A stretch of 5,624 bases of DNA, from NCBI GenBank assembly GCA_913057815.1, contig CAJXOV010000181.1, positions 1 to 5,624 on the forward strand. The letters run 5' to 3'. A program made the position numbers and the translations under genes. The notes beneath the pieces were generated by a model. It did not search any database, was not told the DNA's origin, and saw nothing but the letters and a program-made list of their open reading frames with translations. The stretch is from an uncultured Flavobacteriales bacterium (lineage in GTDB: Bacteria > Bacteroidota > Bacteroidia > Flavobacteriales_D > Sanyastnellaceae). Shown here piece after piece: positions 1 to 5,624 of this stretch; the first letter of the stretch is position 1, and the number at the start of each line of letters is the position of its first letter.

Positions 1-46
1 AGATGTAGAGAGGTCTCGTGGGCTCGGAGATGTGTATAAGAGACAG
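1..46 (+). other. Nextera read-2 adapter and i7 index left on the contig end (not genomic)
   Basis: Bases 13-46 match the 34-base Nextera transposase read-2 adapter, ending in the 19-base Tn5 mosaic end AGATGTGTATAAGAGACAG at 28-46. Bases 1-4 (AGAT) match the last four bases of the P7 primer. Bases 5-12 (GTAGAGAG) sit exactly where the 8-base i7 index belongs and match, from memory, the primer-strand form of index N707. This is library sequence that survived trimming, not a transposon or genomic feature. Genomic sequence starts at base 47. Confidence 0.97.
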
Positions 47-210
47 GATATGAAGTTACTATTGAGATTAATGAAAAAGGAGATACTTCTAAAGCGTTGG
101 TATTGGATTTAATCCATGAAGAAGATGAAAGGGTACCTTTTTACTTTTTCCCATATTCTTTAGAAAATGATACGGTAGAATTTGGAGAATCTTTTGGAAT
201 AGAGAAATAA
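47..210 (+). CDS. 3' end of an unrecognised protein gene (5' truncated by the contig end)
   Basis: An open frame runs from the first genomic bases to TAA at 208-210, giving 53 complete codons (49-207). The product begins YEVTIEINEKGDTSKALVLD and ends with VEFGESFGIEK. It is acidic, with alternating hydrophobic residues suggesting beta strands and an aromatic patch (PFYFFPY) in the middle. No family was recognised. Three things argue that it is real: the frame is open over the whole stretch, the composition is protein-like, and a terminator hairpin spans the stop codon. It converges with the minus-strand gene whose stop codon begins 27 bases further on. The 5' part is missing because the contig starts here, so neither start codon nor full length is known. 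Confidence 0.6.
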
Positions 211-239
211 CCACGCCAAAAGATTCTCACTATTATTTT
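185..239 (+). terminator. Intrinsic terminator at the end of the plus-strand gene, between convergent genes
   Basis: A perfect 13-bp inverted repeat pairs GAGAATCTTTTGG (185-197) with CCAAAAGATTCTC (216-228), leaving an 18-base loop that contains the plus-strand stop codon. A T-rich stretch (TATTATTTTATT, 231-242) follows on the plus strand, as expected for a Rho-independent terminator of the plus-strand gene. Read on the minus strand, the same hairpin begins about 10 bases after the stop of the 843-residue gene but has no good T tract behind it. It may still serve both directions. The stem is moderately A+T-rich. Confidence 0.65.
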
Positions 240-2769
240 ATTCTACAATTAGTCTGTTTCTAGAAATTCCGTTAGCGGTTTTAGTTTCAATTATAACTAT
301 TCCGGGGTTATTATCTTTCAATGTCAGGTGAGCTTTGTTACCTGTTTTCGTTTGTTCGAAAGGGATCTCTTTTCCTAAGATATTATAGCATTTGATTTCC
401 AAGATTTGATCATTAGAAACTATTGAAAGATTCCCTTTACTAGGATTAGGGAAGATGTTTAAGCTGCTAGTATTATATTCTCTTATGTTTTCAGGTAGTA
501 ATGCTTCTGTGATAGCGGTATTCGTAATAACAGGATCATTAAAGTCAAAGAAAATAGAAGCAGTATTTTCTATAGTTTCTCCATCTATCATTGGCGTTAG
601 AGGTTTCAATTTGAATTGGAAGTATCCCTTAGAGTCTGGTTCGTTTGACGTGCTGTCAGCCAACATAATGTTCGGATAATAAACAGTTAAGTCTAGTTCA
701 TTTATATCATAATAGGAATCATGACTGGTGTTTGTCATTTGAAAAGTTTCCAAGTCCATATTGGCAGGAAGTTCATCTTCTAGTCTGATGTTAAAAGCAG
801 GAGCGGAGCCGGTGTTTTGGAAATTGATAGTGTAGAACATCCAATCATCAAATCCAGGTTCTACAGATATTGGAGAGACTAATTTATTATTTGGGTCATA
901 TGAATTTACTACTTGGTAGCAGTAGTCTAAATAATTGTTATCTAAATTCAAGTCATTATCAGAACCAGATTCAATAGTGATTTCTAGGCAGATTTGATCT
1001 TGGTCAGTGGCTGTAGCGTATGTAATTAAATCGAAGATAAAACCAGTCATTAAATCAACTGAAGTTAGGTCTGTCAATTCATAGGTAACTGAATTATCAG
1101 TAACTTCAGTAGGAACAGGAGATAAATCATTTACAGAATAAATCTCTGCCGGTCCATTAATAGAAATAGTGACCTCTCCATCAGTAATGTCAGAACAGTG
1201 AGCATTATAAAACTGACTAATTTCACCTGCTAGAACGTTCACCTCATGAACTTGCCCAGGAAAAACCCATCCATCAAGTAAAACGGATTGAACTCCGAAA
1301 TCTGAATCATCATTACACCGCAACGCAAAATTCAAATCAGTAACATAAGACGTTACAGCATCTATTTCTACATTTTGAAGTAAACCAGGATCTAAGCAAT
1401 TGGTAGTGAAGGGCAAATTATTAATTTGAATTCCTACATTGTATTCACCCAATTCTCCTTGGAATAAATATCTTCCATTAGAAAGTGAGTTGGTGTAAGT
1501 AATGTCGGCTCCATCTTGCCCAATCTTAACGGGAATGTTAGCTAATGGCTCTTCATTAAAGTCACACATTTCATCCTCATCTAAATGAATAAAACCCTCA
1601 AATCCAGAGTTGGAAGGACAACCATTAGGATTGTTGATCGGATCATTTTCTTGACAAACAGGAAAGTCTGTCAAATCCATGTCATTTACTAACATAGAAA
1701 TAGAAGGTAAACATGTAAAAGGATTGTTAGCTAGTTGTATACCTCCAAAAAAAGCATTTGGAAATTCATTAACACATGAAATCTGGTTATCGTTAAAAGC
1801 CAAGGTTAGCATAAAATCTGTTGGCAAATAAGGCAGTTCTGTAAGATTATTTTCACTAATGAATAAAGATCTACATATAGGTAAGAAAGGGTTAATATAA
1901 TCAAGGCCACAACTTACAGCTCTCAGAGCGCTTATGGACGAATGAATGAATAAAGAGTCTATGGTATTATATGAAATGTCTAATGAAGTTACCGTTTCAG
2001 GAATAATAGGTGATGCGGTGAGTAAATTATTACTAACGACAAGCCTAGTTAAGTTTTCAGAAATTTCAGGTAACTCAGACATAGAAGTGTTTGATATAGA
2101 AAGAATACGTAGTTGATCAGGAAAGCTCGTTTGATTACCAAGTATGTTTGACGACAATCCTAATACTTCTAAACTTTCAGGTATTTCTGGAAAAGCTGTT
2201 AATCCACAATTGGATGCATAATAAGTAACAAGATTTGGAGGGAGAATGTTGATCGTAATTTGAGTAGTATTATCTCTTCTGAATTCTAAAAGGGATATAG
2301 GAAGTTCAGGCAAGGAAGTTAAACCTGAACAGCTTGAAACTTTCAGGGTTTGTAAAGTTGGAGGTAGCGAAGGAATGGTTACAAGAGACTCATTTGAGGT
2401 AATATCAATCTTAATCATTGACGGTGGAAATGAATTAATAGAATTTAAGTTATTATTAATTATTTCAAGATTTATTAAAGTATTAGGCAGAAGGTTTAAT
2501 TCTGAAATGGTGTTGAAGTTGGCTAAGAGTGTCGTAAGACTAGTGAAATGTTCAATACCAGTTAAATCGCTGATATCAAGGCTAGAACAATCTAATGTAG
2601 TTGAGTTTAAAATACTTTCACACTGCGTGTCCATCATATTTCCTTCCATACAATCCGGGAAGTTTATTTCTAACCAAGAAGCAAAATTAACATCGGGAAT
2701 TTCTACGATTTGAGCGTATACAGAGGAAGTAAGAATACATAATGCGATAAAAACAGCAAGTTTTTTCAT
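238..2769 (-). CDS. Secreted leucine-rich repeat protein with SdrD_B-like, DUF7619 and T9SS sorting domains (paralogue A)
   Basis: 843 residues. A Sec signal peptide (about 1-19) has lysines, a hydrophobic core and a likely cut at SVYA|Q. A short cap with IPDVNF (24-29) and cysteines 40, 50 and 61 follows. Residues 78-359 form about 14 leucine-rich repeats of 20-21 residues, roughly LxxLxIxxNxLTxLPxLPxS, the bacterial class seen in YopM and IpaH. A C-terminal cap has cysteines 332, 353, 372 and 384. Residues 389-485 resemble an SdrD_B or CnaB-like beta domain with an acidic motif (LDEDEMCDFNEEPL). Residues 486-623 are beta-rich and unassigned. Residues 624-755 (YDPNNK, FQNTGSAPAFN, FFDFNDPVITNT) match DUF7619. 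Residues 768-843 (NIFPNPSKG...LGK) are a type A T9SS sorting domain. The protein is therefore probably exported by T9SS and anchored or released at the cell surface, with the repeats as the likely binding face. The ligand is unknown. The ATG is chosen because it directly precedes the signal peptide. No Shine-Dalgarno is present, which is usual in Bacteroidota. The gene upstream (2896-5436) is its paralogue. Confidence 0.93.
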   Translation of the reverse strand: MKKLAVFIALCILTSSVYAQIVEIPDVNFASWLEINFPDCMEGNMMDTQCESILNSTTLDCSSLDISDLTGIEHFTSLTTLLANFNTISELNLLPNTLINLEIINNNLNSINSFPPSMIKIDITSNESLVTIPSLPPTLQTLKVSSCSGLTSLPELPISLLEFRRDNTTQITINILPPNLVTYYASNCGLTAFPEIPESLEVLGLSSNILGNQTSFPDQLRILSISNTSMSELPEISENLTRLVVSNNLLTASPIIPETVTSLDISYNTIDSLFIHSSISALRAVSCGLDYINPFLPICRSLFISENNLTELPYLPTDFMLTLAFNDNQISCVNEFPNAFFGGIQLANNPFTCLPSISMLVNDMDLTDFPVCQENDPINNPNGCPSNSGFEGFIHLDEDEMCDFNEEPLANIPVKIGQDGADITYTNSLSNGRYLFQGELGEYNVGIQINNLPFTTNCLDPGLLQNVEIDAVTSYVTDLNFALRCNDDSDFGVQSVLLDGWVFPGQVHEVNVLAGEISQFYNAHCSDITDGEVTISINGPAEIYSVNDLSPVPTEVTDNSVTYELTDLTSVDLMTGFIFDLITYATATDQDQICLEITIESGSDNDLNLDNNYLDYCYQVVNSYDPNNKLVSPISVEPGFDDWMFYTINFQNTGSAPAFNIRLEDELPANMDLETFQMTNTSHDSYYDINELDLTVYYPNIMLADSTSNEPDSKGYFQFKLKPLTPMIDGETIENTASIFFDFNDPVITNTAITEALLPENIREYNTSSLNIFPNPSKGNLSIVSNDQILEIKCYNILGKEIPFEQTKTGNKAHLTLKDNNPGIVIIETKTANGISRNRLIVE
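490..1605 (-). repeat. Stalk region of paralogue A, direct repeat of 3148-4263
   Basis: This encodes residues 389-760 (SdrD_B-like through DUF7619). By hand alignment without gaps, 39 of 372 residues differ from the stalk of the neighbouring paralogue, about 90% identity. A sampled 205-base part (721-925) differs at 15 bases (about 93% identity), of which only two change an amino acid. It lies in direct orientation, 2658 bases from its partner, long enough to support homologous recombination or gene conversion. Confidence 0.85.
1693..2538 (-). repeat. Leucine-rich repeat tract of paralogue A (about 14 units)
   Basis: This encodes residues 78-359. Units start at the leucine of LxxL and are mostly 20 residues long, for example LQTLKVSSCSGLTSLPELP, LEVLGLSSNILGNQTSFPDQ and LTRLVVSNNLLTASPIIPET. 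The LPxLP turn is present in some units and degenerate in others. The units are diverged from each other and no near-identical DNA repeat is visible within the tract. They align one to one with the 14 units of the neighbouring paralogue. Confidence 0.85.
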
Positions 2770-2807
2770 GATGTTTATTAATTAAGGTTTAAAGTAACTA
2801 CATCAAT

Positions 2808-2833
2808 TACAGCTCGTTTTAAAAACGGTTGCA
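2808..2833 (-). promoter_or_regulatory. Candidate promoter of paralogue A, bipartite TGCAACC / TGTA element
   Basis: On the minus strand TGCAACC (2833-2827) is followed after 15 bases by TGTA (2811-2808), ending 38 bases before the ATG. The same pair at nearly the same distance lies upstream of the paralogue. The AAC core with a GTA about 16 bases downstream resembles the -35/-10 layout of ECF sigma factor promoters. No good match to the usual Bacteroidota TAnnTTTG box was found. The palindrome CGTTTT-A-AAAACG sits between the two boxes. The conserved positions are seen; the promoter role is inferred. Confidence 0.4.
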
Positions 2834-2866
2834 AAAAAAATCCTCAATTTTTATTTGAAGATTTTT
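2833..2866 (-). terminator. Intrinsic terminator after the upstream paralogue, between the tandem genes
   Basis: On the minus strand AAAAATCTTC (2866-2857) pairs with GAGGATTTTT (2845-2836) through 10 pairs including one G-T wobble, around an 11-base A+T-rich loop. The stem runs into eight Ts (2840-2833). It lies about 30 bases after the TAG stop of the 846-residue gene. The last T belongs to the TGCAACC box of the next gene, so termination and the candidate promoter abut. Read on the plus strand it is also hairpin-plus-T-rich, but no plus-strand gene ends here. Confidence 0.7.
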
Positions 2867-2895
2867 ACTTTTATAGAATTCATTGTGTTAATCTA

Positions 2896-5436
2896 CTATT
2901 GAATAGACAGTCTAATTCGAGAAACTCCCTTAGAAGTTTTAATTTCAATAATAGTTATTCCAGGTTGGTTTCCCATAAGAGATATTTCGGCTTTATTTCC
3001 AGTAATGCTTGAATCAAATTGAATCTTTTTTCCTAGCAAATCATAACAACAAATATCGAGGATCGGTACTCTAGAGATTGCCGTTACTTTTCCATTACTT
3101 GGGTTAGGGTAGATGTTTAAGCTACTAGAGTTAAGCTCTGTTATTCCATCCGGAAGTAGAGCTTCGGTTATAGCAGTGTTGGTAATAACAGGATTATTAA
3201 AGTCAAAGAAAATAGAAGCCATGTTTTCTATGGTTTCTCCATCAATCATAGCAGTAAGCGGCTTTACTTTAAATTGAAAGTATCCTTTAGAGTCTGGCTC
3301 GTTTGAGGTGCTGTCAGCTAACATGATATCCGGATAATAAACGGTTAAGTCTAGCTCATTTATATCATAATATGAGTCATGACTTGTATTTGTCATCTGA
3401 AAAGTTTCCAAGTCCATATTCGCAGGAAGTTCATCTTCTAACCTGATGTTAAAAGCAGGAGCAGAGCCAGTGTTTTGGAAATTGATAGTGTAGTACATCC
3501 AGTCGTCAAATCCGGGTTCTACTGACATTGGAGAGACTAATTTATTATTTGGGTCATAAGAATTTACTACTTGGTAGCAGTAGGTTAAGTAATTGTTATC
3601 CAAATCTGAGTCATTGTCAGAACCAGATTCAACAGTTATCTCAAGGCATATTTGATCTAAATCTGTGGCTGTAGTGTAAGTAATTAAGTCGAAGATAAAA
3701 CCAGTCATCAAATCAACAGAAGTTAGGTCTGCCAATTCATATGTTATGGATGTGTTGGTAATTAAACTAGGATCAGGAGATAACATGCTTACAGAATAGA
3801 TCTCAGCTGGACCATTTACTGAAATGGTAACTTCTCCTTCTGTAATATCTGAACAGTGGGCGTTATAAAACTGGCTAATTTCACCTGCTAGTACATTTAC
3901 TGAATGTACCTGTCCAGGAAAAACCCATCCATCATGAAGTACTGATTGAATCCCGAAATCTGAATCACCATTGCACCGCAGCGCAAAATTTAAGTCGGTA
4001 ACGTAAGGTGTAACTGCATCTGTTTCTACATTTTGAAGTAAGCCAGGATCTGTACAATCTGTAGTGAACGGTAGATTATTGGTTTGAATTCCTACATTGT
4101 ATTCACCTATCTCTCCTTGGAATAAATACCTTCCATTAGAAAGCGAGTTGGTGTAAGTGATGCCCGCGCCATCTTGGCCAATTTTTACAGGTATGTTGGC
4201 CAATGGCTCTTCATTAAAATCACACATTTGATCTTCATCTAAATGAACATATCCTTCAAAACCTGAGCCTCCTGTGCATCCAAATGGATTGTTCACTGGG
4301 TCATTGTTTTGACATATAGGAAAAGAATCCAAATCCACATCAGTGAGAACCACTCCTTCAGGAATAAATGGGATGCAACTTAGAGGGTTATCATCTATTT
4401 CAAACGCCACTATGGTCAGAGGCATGTTTTCTATGCATTCGATGTTGTTTCCTGCTATTTGATATCCTGAGGCATCTGGGTTAATATCTGGAATGTGGCT
4501 TAGTTCATTATTATTAACATTGAAGCTAAGGAGTGTATTAGGGAAATACTCTATATAAGATAGAATTCCGTTAGATGCTGATAGAGTGGATACATTGTTA
4601 GGCCAAGTGGTTATAGAATCTATCAATGTACCGCTCATTCTTAAATTAGTCACACCACCTGTAACTACAGGCATTTCAGTGATTGGATTGTAACCTACGC
4701 CTAACACATTTAAACTAAGAGGTAAAACAGGAATTTCTGTCATTTCACAGTTTCCCATATTTAAGTTGGTCAAATTAGGAGGAAATGTTTCTTGATTTCC
4801 GATTGGGTTGTTCATTATGGTTAATGCCCATAAAGAATTAGGTAATTCAGGAAGAGATGTGAAACCACCGCTGGAGATATTTAAATTCCCCAAGCCTTCA
4901 GGTAATTCTAGCCAGTTTAATAAAGAACAGTAACCTCTTGAATATTCTAAAAGAGTAGAGGGGAGATTGGGTATATATTCAAGAGCATAACAGTTGTTCA
5001 AGATCAGTTCTGTTAATCCCTCAGGTAAAGAAGGAAGTTCTGTTATTTCAGCATTAGTCTCCAGATCCAATTTCAACAAAGAACTAGGAAGGTCAGGTAA
5101 GTTCGTTATAGAATTGGCTCGTAACACTAAATTTTGGATATTAGATTGAGTTAACAGCGGTATAGTTGTTAGTTCATTATAAGATGCATTAAGCTCTATT
5201 AAATCATCGAAATGTTCAATGCCTGTAAGGTCGCTGATTTCAAAATTGGAGCAGTTAATGATGGTAGAGTTGAGTATTCCATCACATTGGGTATCCATCA
5301 TATTCCCATCCATGCAATCTGGGAAATTTATTTCTAACCAAGAAGCAAAATTAACATCTGGGATTTCTACGATTTGAGCGTTTACAGAACACGAAAGTAT
5401 ACATACTGAAAAGAAGGCAGTGAGTTTGATCCACAT
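2896..5436 (-). CDS. Secreted leucine-rich repeat protein with SdrD_B-like, DUF7619 and T9SS sorting domains (paralogue B)
   Basis: 846 residues, collinear with the neighbour at 238-2769 almost without gaps. Signal peptide 1-20 is cut at SVNA|Q. The cap has IPDVNF and cysteines 40, 51 and 62; residues 21-79 are about 81% identical to the neighbour. Residues 79-361 form about 14 leucine-rich repeats, here closer to consensus (for example LGNLNISSGGFTSLPELPNS). The C-terminal cap has cysteines 334, 354, 375 and 387. Residues 392-488 are SdrD_B-like (LDEDQMCDFNEEPL), about 489-626 unassigned beta-rich, 627-758 DUF7619 and 771-846 a T9SS type A sorting domain (NIYPNPSNG...LGK). A cell-surface or released binding protein is inferred, ligand unknown. 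An alternative reading of ILSC as a lipobox is weak because its -2 residue is leucine. The start ATG sits directly before the signal peptide, with no Shine-Dalgarno. It is followed by an intrinsic terminator and lies 78 bases after the stop of the preceding gene, so it probably has its own promoter in that gap. Confidence 0.93.
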   Translation of the reverse strand: MWIKLTAFFSVCILSCSVNAQIVEIPDVNFASWLEINFPDCMDGNMMDTQCDGILNSTIINCSNFEISDLTGIEHFDDLIELNASYNELTTIPLLTQSNIQNLVLRANSITNLPDLPSSLLKLDLETNAEITELPSLPEGLTELILNNCYALEYIPNLPSTLLEYSRGYCSLLNWLELPEGLGNLNISSGGFTSLPELPNSLWALTIMNNPIGNQETFPPNLTNLNMGNCEMTEIPVLPLSLNVLGVGYNPITEMPVVTGGVTNLRMSGTLIDSITTWPNNVSTLSASNGILSYIEYFPNTLLSFNVNNNELSHIPDINPDASGYQIAGNNIECIENMPLTIVAFEIDDNPLSCIPFIPEGVVLTDVDLDSFPICQNNDPVNNPFGCTGGSGFEGYVHLDEDQMCDFNEEPLANIPVKIGQDGAGITYTNSLSNGRYLFQGEIGEYNVGIQTNNLPFTTDCTDPGLLQNVETDAVTPYVTDLNFALRCNGDSDFGIQSVLHDGWVFPGQVHSVNVLAGEISQFYNAHCSDITEGEVTISVNGPAEIYSVSMLSPDPSLITNTSITYELADLTSVDLMTGFIFDLITYTTATDLDQICLEITVESGSDNDSDLDNNYLTYCYQVVNSYDPNNKLVSPMSVEPGFDDWMYYTINFQNTGSAPAFNIRLEDELPANMDLETFQMTNTSHDSYYDINELDLTVYYPDIMLADSTSNEPDSKGYFQFKVKPLTAMIDGETIENMASIFFDFNNPVITNTAITEALLPDGITELNSSSLNIYPNPSNGKVTAISRVPILDICCYDLLGKKIQFDSSITGNKAEISLMGNQPGITIIEIKTSKGVSRIRLSIQ
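3148..4263 (-). repeat. Stalk region of paralogue B, direct repeat of 490-1605
   Basis: This encodes residues 392-763 and is the partner of the stalk in the downstream gene, about 90% identical in protein. The longest unbroken identity is a 54-residue block within DUF7619 (646-699 in paralogue A, 649-702 here). Identity falls off towards the repeats on one side and the sorting domain on the other. Confidence 0.85.
4354..5202 (-). repeat. Leucine-rich repeat tract of paralogue B (about 14 units)
   Basis: This encodes residues 79-361 as units of 20-21 residues, for example LTELILNNCYALEYIPNLPS, LTNLNMGNCEMTEIPVLPLS and IVAFEIDDNPLSCIPFIPEG. The number and order of units match the neighbouring gene. 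In a sampled 85-residue stretch (189-273 of paralogue A) only 33 positions are identical, about 39%, although both ends of the tract are well conserved. Confidence 0.85.
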
Positions 5437-5477
5437 GTTAAAAGTATTAATTAGTGTTTAAGGTATTCACCTTTAAA

Positions 5478-5504
5478 TACAATCTGTTGTTTTAAATGGT
5501 TGCA
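5478..5504 (-). promoter_or_regulatory. Candidate promoter of paralogue B, bipartite TGCAACC / TGTA element
   Basis: On the minus strand TGCAACC (5504-5498) is followed after 16 bases by TGTA (5481-5478), which ends 41 bases before the ATG. Layout and distance match the element before the downstream paralogue. Further shared blocks are a TTTAAAAC run just after the first box and TTAAAC then TAATTAATA in the presumed leader. The box lies only about 10 bases after the stop codon of the preceding gene fragment. The promoter role, possibly ECF-type, is inferred from conservation between two copies only. Confidence 0.4.
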
Positions 5505-5514
5505 GCTCTATGAT

Positions 5515-5624
5515 TTATAACGTTTTTCCCATAGCTACTTTTAATCCAAAGCTAGCCTTATTAAATGTAGCTACAGCTTTCAAGTGGCCAAGTTTTGATT
5601 TTATATAAATCTCTTGAGCCTGCA
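5515..5624 (-). CDS. 3' end of an unrecognised protein gene (5' part beyond the window)
   Basis: On the minus strand an open frame enters from the window edge and ends at TAA (5517-5515), giving 35 complete codons (5622-5518). The product begins QAQEIYIKSKLGHLKAVATF and ends with LKVAMGKTL. It is basic and reads like the C-terminus of a cytoplasmic protein. The other two minus-strand frames are closed within this stretch. No family was recognised. It points the same way as the two large genes, and its stop lies 78 bases before the start of the first of them. No convincing terminator follows it, so some read-through into paralogue B is possible. Confidence 0.5.
   Translation of the reverse strand, partial: QAQEIYIKSKLGHLKAVATFNKASFGLKVAMGKTL

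Noticed and set aside
28..46. Tn5 mosaic end as evidence of a natural transposon
   Set aside because: The flanking bases complete a commercial Nextera adapter with an index in the right place, so it is library sequence.
455..679. Plus-strand open frame of 74 codons
   Set aside because: It lies wholly antisense to the sorting and DUF7619 region of paralogue A, which has clear domain evidence, and its product resembles nothing recognisable.
2375..2713. Plus-strand open frame of 112 codons
   Set aside because: It is antisense to the signal peptide, cap and first repeats of paralogue A. It has no upstream signal and is a shadow of the repeat coding sequence.
2770..2895. Standard Bacteroidota TTG / TAnnTTTG promoter between the paralogues
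   Set aside because: The best candidate (TACTTTAA) misses two positions and has no TTG at a proper distance.
5380..5400. Lipobox in the signal peptide of paralogue B (ILSC)
   Set aside because: Leucine at -2 is unusual for a lipobox, the paralogue has no cysteine there, and SVNA|Q is a good signal peptidase I site matching the neighbour.
5460..5473. Hairpin AAGGT-ATTC-ACCTT upstream of paralogue B as a terminator or regulator
   Set aside because: Only five pairs with no T tract, and no counterpart in the matching leader of the other paralogue.

Overview
This is an A+T-rich window from what looks like a Bacteroidota (flavobacterial-type) genome. The evidence is two long secreted proteins ending in a type IX secretion system (T9SS) C-terminal sorting domain, a DUF7619-type domain found largely in that phylum, and start codons with no Shine-Dalgarno sequence. 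The first 46 bases are not genomic: they are an Illumina Nextera read-2 adapter with an i7 index, so this is a contig end from a short-read assembly.

Layout: adapter (1-46); the 3' end of an unrecognised plus-strand gene (47-210) with an intrinsic terminator; then, convergent to it, two tandem minus-strand paralogues of 843 and 846 residues (238-2769 and 2896-5436) separated by 126 bp; then the 3' end of a further minus-strand gene (5515-5624). The minus-strand order of transcription is 5515-5624 fragment, 2896-5436, 238-2769. No RNA gene, CRISPR array or insertion sequence was seen.

Both paralogues have the same architecture: Sec signal peptide, short N-terminal cap, about 14 leucine-rich repeats of 20-21 residues of the bacterial LPxLPxxLxxLxxxxN type, a cysteine-bearing C-terminal cap, an SdrD_B-like beta domain, an unassigned beta-rich region, a DUF7619 domain and a T9SS sorting domain. 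They are probably exported through the outer membrane and displayed or released, with the repeats as the binding face. The ligand is unknown.

The most interesting signal is how unevenly the two copies have diverged. By hand count the stalk (SdrD_B to DUF7619) is about 90% identical, a sampled part of the repeats only about 39%, and the sorting domain about 54%. This suggests homogenisation of the stalk or accelerated divergence of the repeats. The two genes also share a bipartite upstream element (TGCAACC, 15-16 nt, TGTA) at nearly the same distance from the start codon. An intrinsic terminator lies between the genes. Together these suggest two separately transcribed, similarly controlled surface proteins rather than a simple operon.
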